Positions 22,325 through 33,608 of a stretch of 64,000 bases of DNA are shown piece by piece; positions within the stretch are counted from its first letter, which is position 1, and each line of letters starts with the position of its first letter. The stretch comes from Punica granatum (taxonomy: Eukaryota; Streptophyta; Magnoliopsida; Myrtales; Lythraceae): the NCBI RefSeq assembly GCF_007655135.1, contig NC_045131.1, positions 17,220,001 through 17,284,000 on the forward strand, written 5' to 3'. A program made the translations under genes and the position numbers. Below the pieces are notes generated by a model. That model was not told where the DNA came from. It was given only the letters and a program-made list of their open reading frames with translations, and ran no database searches.

Positions 22325-22967
22325 GCCCGATCCTTAGGGATACGATTCACTGGGTCCAATGTCCATAACCTTCGATCACGGGGTCCAATGCCCCCATACA
22401 CCGAGTGCGCATTTAATTTAATTTCCGGTCTTTTCCAAAATCATACGGTGAGCATGAGTGAAATAACGGTCGAACGCGAACCGACCGGGATTCAGTCATT
22501 GTAATTTATCTTTTATTTGAGAGAACAATGTAAGGGTTTTATGATGCATATTTATTCATGTAATAATCCCGGTCGGAGAGTGGACGGTCCAAGTGTATAT
22601 TCGAATTTACGGTGTCAAAACGCGTAAGATGAGCGGAACTTAATTAAGCGGTAATTAAATAAAAAATGGCAAGCCTAGACAAGCTAGAGTACCGATAGGG
22701 CATGCGAGATATAGGCTCGCATGTAACAGAACCCCCGAATTCGGAACCTCGAGTTTCGCAGACCATATGCCTTAGCAATTAGGTGTACCCCGTACCCCTA
22801 GACCCGGGCAACTCACCGGCCCTCGACCTTCGGGTCGTAAACAAGTAGTGGCGACTCCTTCTCACGTGCGTCCGTCGCGCGTCCCAGGGAAGGTGGACAC
22901 TCCCAAGCCGCGTTGCATTTAGGCGCGCGCATGCGTGCCCCGACGAGATGAAATTCGGGTGCGCACA
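22325..22967 (+). repeat. Truncated 3' LTR (643 bp)
   Basis: Collinear with 14994–15636 with no gaps and about 10 substitutions by eye, eight or nine of them transitions (~98.4% identity). The first ~2.4 kb of the LTR and any polypurine tract are missing; the join is at the end of hairpin array 2. The end CGCACA is intact and followed by the CACAC duplication. Confidence 0.8.
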
Positions 22968-22972
22968 CACAC

Positions 22973-23542
22973 GCTAAAGACCCCTATGATTGGTCGTGTG
23001 CATATATGTCAAAGTTGTGCTAAGGCACTCTTGTCGAAAGCTCTTGTAATGTCCTCATAAACTCAAAGATTTGAGGGATGATTGCGAGAAGGTTCCACCT
23101 CGCCAAAGCAAGTATGAGGGCTGAGCCATCCTACTAATGGTGAGCAAGGCGGCCCCAATATCTAGGATAGCTCGACGAGACGAATTATCTTTGCACAAAG
23201 AGCACGAGAGAATAGTGCAAACAAAACCATTTCTGTCTGTGGGAGGGCAAATGGCATTTTCCCTGATCCTTACCTACTAAGGTGGACCACTAGGCATCAT
23301 TTTACAATCTTGGTTCAAACAACCTCTTTTGATATGCAGGAGTGTTCTTATTGGTTGAAAACCAACAAAAATCTCGCAGGTGGAGTATGTTTTCAACGAA
23401 AATGTTTTTAGACAATTTTTCGAACAAAAGGAACCTTGAAGTATTTTTGCATGACAAAGTAAAGTGCATTGCCCCAAACAAAGCATCAGGGATGAGAACA
23501 AGAGCGATTCTCGAATCCCTCGCTCATCTTATATTAATTTAA
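22973..23542. other. Unassigned repeat-like sequence between the LTR element and the MULE
   Basis: No gene. The composition resembles old retroelement interior, but no domain is recognisable. Confidence 0.4.
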
Positions 23543-24188
23543 GAGGCCAATATCACTATAGTCCCCGAATATTTTCGACGCCATCACTTTAGTCCTCAAA
23601 TTACAGTTTGCATCGATTTAGTCCACTAATTTTCATTTCGTCTCTCAGTTTGGTCCCAGCGTTAAATGTCGAGACAGAAAATCGACATGGCACCTGAGTT
23701 GGTACTCACGGCGTTAACACGAAGACACCTGATGAAAGAAACAACGCCGTTTTGGAGTCTCCCTCTATGCCCAAGCAAGACGACGTTGAATGGAAGACAT
23801 GAAAAGCACGGATTGGCGCGAAAATCTGCAGAAATCTGCAGAAGCTAAGTGATGGTGAGAGTAATAGAAATCTGCAGAAGCTACAATCGAGTTAGGTTTT
23901 AAGGTGCGATCGTGTTAGGTTTCCATCTTCAGAAGGTGCCATCAATCAAATTTGCAACAAAACGAGGTCAGTGTGCTCTGTATTGGTGAAATTTCTGTAA
24001 AGATTGTTCCTTTTTTATTTCAATGTGGTCCCTGCTGCTATGTGCTTAGCTTGTGGTCGATATGCTTGCATTATTGAATGCTTTCTTGTGCTTTTGTTGC
24101 TTCTGTGTTGGCCAGTTGGTGGGAGATGCATAAAATATCAAACTGAGCTGATTTTCAACATGGTTGCATTTAATGGCTTTCAAGTTTA

Positions 24189-26925
24189 ATGGCTGAAGGT
24201 AGTAATTAGAGTATTGAATATGATGAGACAGGGTTTGGTAGTGATGGTAGAGATGTTTATGATGTTAATAGGGCTGATAGCACAGTTGAAAGGGTGAACC
24301 AAGAAGATGAATATGTTGGCATTAGAGTCAGTCATGATGAAGAGAATGAGAATAGGCCTGTAGATTTTATTGATAGGGCTCCATTTGGTATGGTGCATTT
24401 GGAGTTGGAAATGGTATTTTCAGCCCTAAAACAATTCAAACAAACTATCAGGGACTACAATATATATCTTGAGAGGGTTGTGAAATTTGTAAAAAATGAC
24501 AAGATTAGGGTTAAGGCAGTTCTATAGAGGAGTATTTTGAGTGAGAGATATATTGTTCATGGTGTAAGCCTATTGGTGGTTTTCAGATAAAGACTTACAG
24601 ACTCACCCACAGCTGCAGCAGGGTGTTGAAAAATCCTTTAGCAAACAGAAAATGGGTTGGGAAGAAGCTAGTAGAGGCTTTGAGACTTCACCCAAGTATG
24701 ACGGCCAAAGATGCATGCAAAGATATGGCTGCTAATTGTCAAGTTCAGTTGGTTGAGATAAAACTGTATAGATCATTGGACATTGCTAGAGAGGTAGTAG
24801 AAGGTTCTGAGAATGAGCAATATGCTCTGCTATGGGATTATTGTGCAGAGTTAAGGAGAAGCAACCTTCGGACAATAGCAGGATCAAGTGTTGAAATGAT
24901 AGATCAGAGTGGTCCTGCTAGGTTTGATAAATTTTACGTATGCTTTGAGGCTTTCAAGAAAGGGGCATTAGCTGCTTGTAGACCCCTCATAGGTCTTGAT
25001 TGATGTTTTTTTAAAAGGATATTATGGAGGCACTCTCTTGGCAGCAGTTACACAAGATCCAAACAACTCATTCTATGTCATTGCATATGCAGTGGTGGAG
25101 CTCGAATCAAAAGAGACATGGAAGTGGTTCTTAACAAGACTATTTGAGGACATAGGATATCCTTATGAATTTGGTTGGGAGTTCATTTCTGATATGCAGA
25201 AGGTACTTTTATTTATTTCTATTATTCACTTTTGTATAAATAAGCCATAAAATCTATGACTCTAATCAAATATATGTATCTATGATTGTAGGGTCTATTG
25301 CCAGCAATGCAAAAGCTCTCTGAAGAACCAGACACAAGTATTGTGTAAAGCATTTGGAGGCCAACTTGTGGAGCCACTGGAGAAACAAGGAACTGAGAGG
25401 ATTGTTGTGGGCTTGTGCCAAGTCATTGACATTGAATGAATTCAACAAGAATCTAGAGAAGGTGAAAGAGTTGAATGAAGAAGCATGGGTTTACCTAAAA
25501 AATATTGATCCAAAGCATTGGACCAAAGCAACTTTCAGTCCTGTCTCGAAGAATGATGTGTTGGTGAATAATATATCGGAACAATTCAATGCAATAATAG
25601 TGAAGTTTAAGGGGAAAGCCTATCATCACAATGCTAAAAGAGATTAGGCAATACTTGATGCAAAAAATGAACAAGTCAAGGAGGGAGATTGAAAGCTACA
25701 ATGGACCAATCACATTTGCAGCTCAGAACAGGCTTGAGAAGGCCAAGTTGCATGCCAACATGTGGCATCCAATGTGGGTTAGGGATCCAGATGGTGCATT
25801 ATTCCAAGTGATACATATTTTTAGGCCAAGTGAGAAGTATGTGGTGAAGTTGAATGAGTTTAGTTGTTCTTGCAGGGAGTGGGATATGTGTGGTATTCTT
25901 TGTAGTCATGCAGTGGCTTGTATATCCCACAATGGATTACAACCAGAAAGATTTGTTCATGCATACTACTCAAAGGATGCATGGGAACGTATTTATAGAC
26001 CTTTCATTTAGCCAATCAGGGGACAAATCCATTGGGACAAGACTAGAGAGGAGCCAATCCTACCACCACGGTTTGGCAAGGGTGGTGGTAGACCTAAACA
26101 GAAAAGCAATAAATCTAAGGATGTCCCTCCTAATCCTTTCAAGGCCAAAAGGAAGTATAAAGCCACCACATGCTCCAAGTGTGGTAAAAAAGGCCATAAT
26201 AAGACATCATGTACTGGGTATAATAGACAAGCTGAAGAAGCAAAGAAAGAATAAGGTATCACAATCACTAACAAGCTAGATTGATGGTTCGGACCCTATG
26301 GACATAACCTTTCCTCTTTGTTTATTTTGGGTAGGGCAAATCTGTGACCGAAGGTCAAGGACAGGATAGAGTTGCTAGTGAGCCAATTGTGCAGTCACAA
26401 TAGGTTTATGAGCCAATGGTGCAGACCGATCAGATCTCAACACCAACTCCAACCATTCATACTTGGAATACAGGGCAGCCATCAGAGTACATACCAGTCT
26501 TCATACCAACTCCTACCATTACTGCTCAACAAGAGGTATAATTGATATTTTGTGTACAACAACCAGTTTCCATTGGAAATGTAATATTAAAGTAGGTTTA
26601 TGATACACTGTACCTTCACTTGTAGGCAAATATGGCTCATCTAGTACCTCCTATAGGCAAATAGGGTCAAAGCTCTTATAGCTTTATTTGTAGAGCTGCG
26701 GTAAGGCCCCCTCCAAGCAGGCCTCCAACATGTGCACCAATCACACAGCTACCAGCACCACCTCCAGCTCATGCCTCAACAGTAATGCGACCTCCAGCAC
26801 CATCTATTTCAATTGGTGTAAGACAGACATTCCAGGGAGTTTCAAGGGTGATAAGGAGTATGAAAGCAAAAACGAACATCTCAACTCAGGAGTCATGCAA
26901 CAAAGAAGTTTAGAGGAAGCAAAAG
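24189..26925 (+). pseudogene. MULE transposase (MuDRA-like), multiply disrupted
   Basis: Reads in pieces as a plant MULE transposase. MuDR N-domain: AIKQF/IRDYNI-like words at 24420–24480. Then VLKNPLANRKWVGKKLVEAL and FYVCFEAFKKGALAACRPLI. The transposase core: FLKGYYGGTLLAAVTQD, ELESKETWKWFL and FGWEFISDMQK. The SWIM zinc finger: CSCREWDMCGILCSHAVA. A CCHC knuckle follows, CSKCGKKGHNKTSC (26170–26212). Lesions include a TAG seven codons after the ATG at 24189, frameshifts near 24530–24620, 24990–25010 and 25610–25635, and a TAG at 26009–26011. An intron fits 25204–25291. A Pro-rich tail continues to about 26925. It would have cut and joined DNA in the nucleus; now inactive. Confidence 0.85.
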
Positions 26926-26939
26926 TAGAACGATAGAGT

Positions 26940-27715
26940 TAATGAACACTTTTTGGTTGCTTTTTGGTATAGATTGAAAACTTTGATGTGCAAACAACTT
27001 TTGGTATTCTCAGGATGAAGTGACTAAAAGTGATTTTGTATACTTCTAGTTACTTCTACTTTTGTATAAGTCACTATCTATTACTTGGTGAAAGTGCAAC
27101 TGTAGTGATGGTCAAGTGGTCATTTGTAGACTAGTTGGTGCTTCATTTTGAGGTCTTATAAATGGTTATCTGACCATTTGAACACTTATATCTGTGACTA
27201 TCAATATATGAAAACAGAACAGTTTGAACACTTCTATTTGTATATGTTGTGCAGTTAGAACAGGTTGAAGCCAAGTAAATTCTATTTATAATGTTCAACT
27301 TGCCAAGTAAAGTTGAACATGTTAGTAAGTCAATTTGCCAAGTTATGCAGTCAGTTTGAACAGGTCAGTTTGAACACTTCTATTTGTTGAAGTTATGCAG
27401 TCACACCAAATTGATGCCAAGTAAAGTTGTAATGTTCAGGTTGTGCAGTCAGAACACTTCTATTTGTAATGTTGATGTCAGGTTTGCCAAGTAAAGTTTA
27501 TGCCAAATGTTTTGGCCAATAGAACGATAAACCAAAAACAATGATATTGAACAAATGATGCCAACCCAAACTTCATTACATAAAATTGCAAGGTTTACAC
27601 AACAATCAATTCATTTCAGCAACTAACTGCATACAACTATCATCAGCAATCCTACTGTAATTGCTTTAATACAACATACCACTATCTCCACCACTGCCAA
27701 AAGACCAAACTCTAT
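26940..27715. other. MULE interior without genes
   Basis: Between the transposase remnant and the GRF ORF. Short words (AACACTTCTATTTGT, GCCAAGTAAAGTT, GTGCAGTCAGAAC) recur in shuffled order at 27220–27500, a degenerate repeat. No coding signature. Confidence 0.5.
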
Positions 27716-28132
27716 CTAATTCCATAATTTCATAGCTAATACAACAACAAATATTGACAAAATTAAACATAGAACCCTAAGCGCCTTCAGCTCTTTTCCG
27801 TTGGAAACATTCCTCATCCTAAGCTGATCGATCAACCTCTCATTTGAGAAGCTTAGCTGATCCTCCCAAAGAAAATAGCCCCAGCTCAATGCATTATTTC
27901 TCCATAGTAGGCATCTATAAAATGCCCTTCCATGATTCAATTTTGTCCTATAAGTAATCCTCAGTGCTCTCGGGCCACAGTGACAGATGATACCTTCATT
28001 GGAGATGGTCGAACTGCTATAGGGAGATCTCGTTGAGTAAGAGGTCGAATCTCTAGCAAAATCATCACACCCACAAGCTCGATTACAACACTGGCGGGGT
28101 GATTGAGAGTGCCAACTCGTGGTCATCGCCAA
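27716..28132 (-). CDS. Small GRF-type zinc-finger protein with C-terminal membrane segment, carried by the MULE
   Basis: An intact 138-aa frame on the minus strand. Residues ~50–92 follow the GRF zinc-finger pattern: CHCGPRALRITYRTKLNHGR then AFYRC, ending SWGYFLWED. The family uses four Cys ligands; the first three are present, but the fourth (Cys before xYF/FxW) is Trp here, TGG for TGC/TGT. Residues ~117–138 are hydrophobic (ALRVLCLILSIFVVVLAMKL), a likely membrane anchor, as in other small plant GRF proteins. GRF domains bind nucleic acid in known members. It faces the transposase tail to tail. Whether it is captured host sequence or a functional MULE second gene is open. Confidence 0.6.
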   Translation of the reverse strand: MAMTTSWHSQSPRQCCNRACGCDDFARDSTSYSTRSPYSSSTISNEGIICHCGPRALRITYRTKLNHGRAFYRCLLWRNNALSWGYFLWEDQLSFSNERLIDQLRMRNVSNGKELKALRVLCLILSIFVVVLAMKLWN

Positions 28133-28135
28133 TTT

Positions 28136-28375
28136 GTCGATCGCAATGCTCCTCTCCCTGCTCCTTGATGTCGGGATTTGGGGTTAGGGTTTCTAATTGA
28201 ACGAAATTTGGGAATTAGGGGAGAAAGAGCAATAATGGCGTTTGTCGATCGCATTGTCTTCTCTTCTCTCCCCGTTCTTCTCTCCCTGCTCTTTGATGTC
28301 GGGATTTAGGGATTAGGGTTTCTGATTAAACAAAATTTGGGAATTAGGGGAAAGAGAGCAACGGTGCCATTTTTT
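28136..28375. repeat. Direct duplication upstream of the GRF ORF
   Basis: The unit at 28136–28243 recurs at 28244–28375: GTCGATCGCA(A/T)TG, CTCTCCCTGCTC, GATGTCGGGATTT and AAATTTGGGAATTAGGGG in order, with ~24 bp extra CT-rich sequence in the second copy. It begins 4 nt before the GRF start codon, so its promoter and leader are doubled. Confidence 0.75.
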
Positions 28376-28724
28376 ATGGTATTAGTGTGGCAAAACATGA
28401 CGTCGTCCGATGAGGGTGCATGGAAGATTGAGCAACGGTGTCGTTTTGCTTGAGCTACATGGACGGGATTATAAAATATTATATTCTTGACGCCGTGAGT
28501 GCCATGTCGATTTTCCGTCTTGACTAGTTGACCAGTCAGTCCACTCTCACGTCTGACTGGAATTGCAACTCTCACAAATAAGTTCGACAGGTCAGAGATC
28601 ATCATGTCAGGATTCGCCAAGGAAAGGCGTTCTCACTAACAATCATCAAAGCTCTAGCGATCGACCCCAAGAAGATTTAGATTCAAAGATCTTTTGAAAA
28701 CCTCAAGGGAGTTAATCTCAAACT

Positions 28725-28885
28725 CACAAAATCGTTTCTGAACTTAACAAAATGATTTTCGAACATGACAAAATCATTTTCGAACGTCATAAAATCGTTT
28801 TCAAATGTGATAAAATCATCTTCGAACGTGATAAAATTGTGTTCCAATCTGACAGAATCACATTGTGTGTTCAAAATCGTATTTG
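28725..28885. repeat. ~28–30-bp degenerate tandem repeat
   Basis: Five to six units around AAAATCATTTTCGAACGTGA. The frame at 28683–28874 (minus), with its FENDF-type repeat, is a by-product. Confidence 0.65.
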
Positions 28886-28994
28886 TACGTGACTAGGATC
28901 TCAAAATCGTCTTTGGACATGACAAAGGATTTGAAAGAAATTCAAACCATTTTTCGCAACATGATCAAAGAATCACTTTATGCATGAGAATTTC

Positions 28995-29238
28995 AAATCA
29001 TCTTTAGACGTTACCAAACCATTTATGAAAACGTGATCAAGATTTGGGAACTTTCAAATCGTCTTTAGATGCGACCAAACTGTTTATGAAAATGTGATCA
29101 AGACTTTGGGACTTTCAAATCATCTTTAAACGTGACCAAACCATTTATGAAAACATGATCAAGACTTGGGGACTTTCAAACCATCTTTCGACGTGATCAA
29201 ATCGTTTCTAAGAACGTGACCTTTTTAAAACCGTCTTT
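28995..29238. repeat. 61-bp tandem repeat, four copies
   Basis: Units begin at about 28995, 29056, 29117 and 29178, each AAATC(A/G)TCTTTAGA then CCAAACCATTTATGAAAA then GTGATCAAGA. More degenerate relatives (ACCGTnTTnAnATGTGA) continue to about 29600. Confidence 0.7.
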
Positions 29239-29239
29239 G

Positions 29240-32200
29240 GATGTGATCTAAACCGTGTTTAGAAGTGATTGATTTACAAACCGCCCTTGTGCTTGATTAA
29301 ATCTTGGTTCTCACGTGACCCTTTAAACCGTGTTTACATGTGACTAAGTTTTAAACCGTCCTCGAACGTAACTTAAATCATGATTCTCATATGACCCTTT
29401 TTAAGTCGTGTTTTCACGTGGCTAATTTTCAAACTGCCCTTGTGCATGACCAAATCGTTTGATGCGTGAATGTGATCTTAAAACCGCGATTCACACATGA
29501 ATCAAAGTTTTTTTTCTTTGCAACTTTTCCAAAATCGTTTTCACATGTGATTGTTTTTCAAATCGCCCTTGTGCGTGACTCTCTAAAAGCGTGTTCACAC
29601 GTAGCCCATTTTCACTTAAATTTCCAAATCGTTCCATACTTGAATTACTCAATTAAGTCTCTTTAAAATCGCTACGTGTGCTTTCTTATTTTATTTTCAA
29701 AAGTCCATCAGGAATGATACCTCCATTCAAGGAAAAGGGACACGGGAATATTGAGCAGATGACCAGCCCAGCCCGACCCTTGGAACGGGTCCTTTTCATC
29801 TTTGGTCCATCGCTCCACGAACGGGGAGCCAAAGAAGGGCAGCTATAAGCACCTCGTTCCGGCCCGGGCTAGGATTATCGTTCAGAAAACACGTCAAATC
29901 CGAGAATCGACCAAGCACCTGAGAATTGCTGTAGAAGACGGACTATCGGGAATAAATAAATTAGTTTTCGAGTGTTGAGTACTTAATTTCGACTAAATAT
30001 GTCTATTTTCAAAATTTGTATAAGTTAATTAACAATATTTCTTTCTCCGGATACGCGCGTAAAACGGATTTCGAATTGTGACACTCATTCTTCGAAGACC
30101 TTATTTTAAACATAATTGTCGATATTTTTTCACGTAAAAAGGCACGATAAATTTTCTTTTGTTAAAACCCTTTTATTTATATATTTTATCCAACCGAACA
30201 AGGGTTCAAGACGAAGAAATTGATATTGTCACGTGGCAAAAATATTCATGTCGGGGGGTTCCTAGTTAAAAATGTTTTCTAAACTCGAGGATATTTTTTG
30301 ATAATTTTTCTCCGCTCAAATGTACTTTTAAATCCCCAAAATTGTGAAAATGTATGTTTTTGAAAGTTTGAGGGTAGATATGTTATTTTTTCCTGACCAA
30401 ACCAGTTCCATTCAACTAGTTCAAGTGAGCTCTCACCGAGGTGGATATTTAGGACAGGCGCACGGTTTGTTCTCGCGTCCCTATACAGAGGCGTGGGTAC
30501 TAGTCGCTTCACGCGGTTGGTAACCGCGTCTGTGGGCCAGCTATCCCAACGAACAGATTCGAACAGCTGGACCAGTCCGGAGCTCTCAAATTTTAAAAAT
30601 TAAATGGCATTTTAGTCCCTAAATGGTCAGTACTTGCAAAACAGCCCCCGACTCCCCTATGCATATAAATAAGAGTTCATTTTCAGCATTAAAAGACTTT
30701 TGACAATTCATGTATTGAAACTCTAACAAAATAACCCCAAAATCCCTAGTAACTAAGGTGAAGAGTTTAGTGGGATTTGAAGAGTTTGAACCCTATTCTC
30801 CTATTTGCAAGCTCGGGTGTCCAAACCATTGCCTAAACTAAAGTGAGAGGAGGTCTTGAACCTCTGTCCATAGCTGAGGCCGAGCTCTCTAACTCATGTC
30901 TTGTTGTTTATGTGCTTAATTAGCTTAAATACGTATAGATTATATGACTAGGTTGGTAAATTGTGTGAATTAGAGTTTAATTAGGATTAATTGAGTTGTA
31001 TCTTGTTTAACTAGGATCAAACTTGACTAATTAATCTTGATTGTACTCAAGAAAAGACTAATTGCATGTTGCGTGAGCTCGATTTGGTGCTACTAGAGTT
31101 GATTTGTGTGTAATTAGCTGTAATTAATTGTAATTAACTTATACATGTGCTAATTAGGTAGTAATTGGATTAAATCATGCTTAATTAGTCATGATAGTAT
31201 TCTAGTCATGTGATGATTTGGTCTAATTTGGGGTCAATTTGAGGTCAATTGGGTCTAATTAGGCTTAAATCTTATGTCTATATATATCTATATATAGATG
31301 GGGAAAAATAACTTAACTGAAAAGGAAAAGGGATTGGTGCCAATTGGAGGTGGGACCAGAGGAATTCTGATTTTTCCATTAGAATTTCTTGTTGATCTTT
31401 GATCGACAATGTCATAACCTCTTCCTAACATACTTTGCTTCTAAAATCGCATCAAATTGCATGCTTTTATGAGATCCCTTTCTTTTGCAGTTTATAGAGA
31501 ATTCACTTGGCTTCTTTTCATGATTATGTTTCACTCTAGATGTTTCGAATCCTGAAACAAAGATTCATAACATATATTCCATTTGTCTCTCTATTATTGA
31601 AACAAAGTACTCTTAGACATGTATGTATTTTGACAGTTGCTAGTTGATTAATCAATATGGGAAACCTGATCAAATAGGACAAAAACTCAACACCCATTGA
31701 GGAATGAGAAACAGGGGAAGGGATGGAAAAGCATGTTGACAATATTCCATGTGTCGTACTTCGCCATTCTTGTGCTCCTTCCAAATGCCCACTCAAGAAA
31801 ATTATTGAGGGGTAATAAACAATCAAGCAAGCCATGTAGCAAAAAAAGTAGAAAGGAAAGAAAAGGACACATCTTTTGGAGTGGGAAGTTATAGTCAAAG
31901 GCGTGAAGATTACCTTTTTTACCTTAATGTCCCCTTAATACTGAAAAGTTGTTGAAAGATCAACTAATATAACATTACATATGGGAATGACATGACCTTT
32001 GAGATTTTCAACTGCAAAGTATGAGAATTTGTCTCGAGACATTTTATGAAAAACTAATTTGGGAAAGAATTTTAGATAGGGAGGGGGGTTCAACTGCTTT
32101 TCTTCTTTTATTTCATGTCTCTTGAAAAATTGCAATATTTATAAATAAGAACAAACACAACTCTTCGAGTAGCTATGCCCCATTAGGGCACAAACACATC

Positions 32201-32262
32201 CTTTGATGAAACAATAATGATCTATAAAAATAAATTAATACAAAATTACTTGTATTTAGTCC
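29240..32262. other. Gene-free, repeat-derived sequence
   Basis: 29690–30650 has the composition of old LTR sequence, with a TATAAATA at about 30664. 30900–31280 is AT-rich with repeated CTAATTAG/GTAATTA words. The short plus frame at 31697–31894 has no family match. No gene supported. Confidence 0.4.
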
Positions 32263-33608
32263 ATCTATGATGATTAAATTGAATATTTATATATGTGGGT
32301 GATTAAAAATTATTTCAGATTTTCTCTCGAAAAGGCAACTTTAACAATTTAATTCTCCTTTTGCAATGAACAATTATATATTAGTCTGTTTCTTATAAAC
32401 TCTTTGAAACCTTTTGTATTCTCAATGTAGTAAAAGGGCTTTCTTTCATAGGTCACAATTCACTTGTAATTCTCATAATTCATACCCAAATATATGAAAT
32501 AGAAATTATAACGGGACAGAGTGTGGTAAAGAGAACTGGGGGTTATAATTCTCTAAATAAGAGTGAATTGGTGCATGAGCGTGAACTTGACACCAAAATA
32601 TAAAATTGTTAGAGAAAGTGTACGATCAAAAGTCACGAGTCGAAAAAGTGTGAAAAAAAATCACAAGGGTAGAGGAGTATTTTTGGAATAATGAAAATTG
32701 AAATCTGTGATGATTAAATTGAATATATATATATATATATATATGTTAGTGGTTAAGAATTATTTCAGATTTTCTCTCGAAAAAGTAACTTTAACAGTTT
32801 AATTTTCCTTTTGTAATGAATAATTATATATTAGTCCGTTTCTTATAAACTCTTTGAAACCTTTCGTATTCTCAATGTAGTAAAAGGACTTTCTTTCGTA
32901 GGTCACAATTCACTTGTAATTCTCATAATTCATACCCAAATATATGTGATAGAAATTATAACAGGACAGAGTGAGGTAAAGAGAACTGAGGGTTGTAGTG
33001 CTCTAAATAAGAGTGAATTGGTGCATGAGCGTGAAAGAAAGGACACGAAAATATAAAATTATTAGGGAAAGTGTACGACCAAAAGTCACGAGTGGAAAAA
33101 GTGTGAAAAAAATCACGAGTATAGGGGTATTTTTGAAATAATGAAAATTGAAATATGTGACGATTTAATTAAATGTATATATGTGTGTGTGTGTGTGTGG
33201 GTGGGTGATTAAGAATTATTTCATATTTTCTCTCGAAAAAACAACTTTAACAGTTTAATTCTCCTTTTATAATGAACAATTATATATTAGTCTGTTTCTT
33301 ATAAACTCTTTGAAACCTTTTGTATTATCTACATAGTACAAGGGCTTTCTTTCATAAATCACAATTTACTCGTAATTCTCACAATTTGTACCCAAATATA
33401 TGCGACAGAAATTATAATGGGACAGAGTGAGGTAAAGAGAACTAAGGGTTGTAATTATTTACATAAGAGTGAATTGGTGCATAAGCGTGAACCAAAGGAC
33501 ATCAAAACATAAAATTGTAAGAGAAAGTGTACAGACATGAGTCGAAAAAAGTGCGAGAAAAAAGTCACGAGAATATAAGGGTATTTTTGAAATAATAAAA
33601 ATTGGAGA
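32263..33608. repeat. Three tandem copies of a ~440-bp unit
   Basis: Copies start at about 32269, 32709 and 33159. Each runs from a GATGATTAAATTGAATAT-like start through TTTTCTCTCGAAAA, TATATTAGTCTGTTTCTTA and GAGTGAATTGGTGCAT to AAAAGTCACGAG. The (TA)n or (GT)n stretch near each start differs between copies. Confidence 0.85.

Larger units (their letters stand above)
12586..22967 (+). mobile_element. Non-autonomous Ogre/Tat-like LTR retrotransposon
   Basis: Boundaries: TGTCAGCACC at 12586 preceded by CACAC (12581–12585); a CGCACA end at 22967 followed by CACAC (22968–22972), a 5-bp target duplication. The 5' LTR (12586–15636) and the 3' remnant (22325–22967) share 643 bp without indels and about 10 substitutions by eye. 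A tRNA-Arg-type primer site follows the 5' LTR. The interior carries only an ORF1-like gene and two hairpin arrays. I find no gag, protease, reverse transcriptase or integrase, so movement would need proteins from another element. Ogre/Tat placement rests on the long LTR, the tRNA-Arg primer and the extra ORF1, all known traits of that lineage. Confidence 0.8.
23543..28523 (+). mobile_element. Mutator-like element (MULE) with decayed transposase and a convergent GRF ORF
   Basis: The left end (from about 23543) has a MULE-style start, GGCCAATATCACTATAGTCC. An inner block, GACAGAAAATCGACATGGCA at 23669–23688, recurs inverted at the right end (about 28502–28522, one mismatch), followed by TCACGGCGT on both sides. 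The outer ~125 bp of the left repeat has no partner on the right, so the right terminus is lost or replaced. Contents: a MuDRA-like pseudogene on plus and a small zinc-finger ORF on minus, arranged convergently. Confidence 0.7.

Noticed and set aside
21360..22337. A 325-aa plus-strand frame with LRVQDFVSIF-type repeats
   Set aside because: It lies over hairpin array 2; overlapping frames on the same strand are also open, as expected from a stop-poor tandem repeat. No family match.
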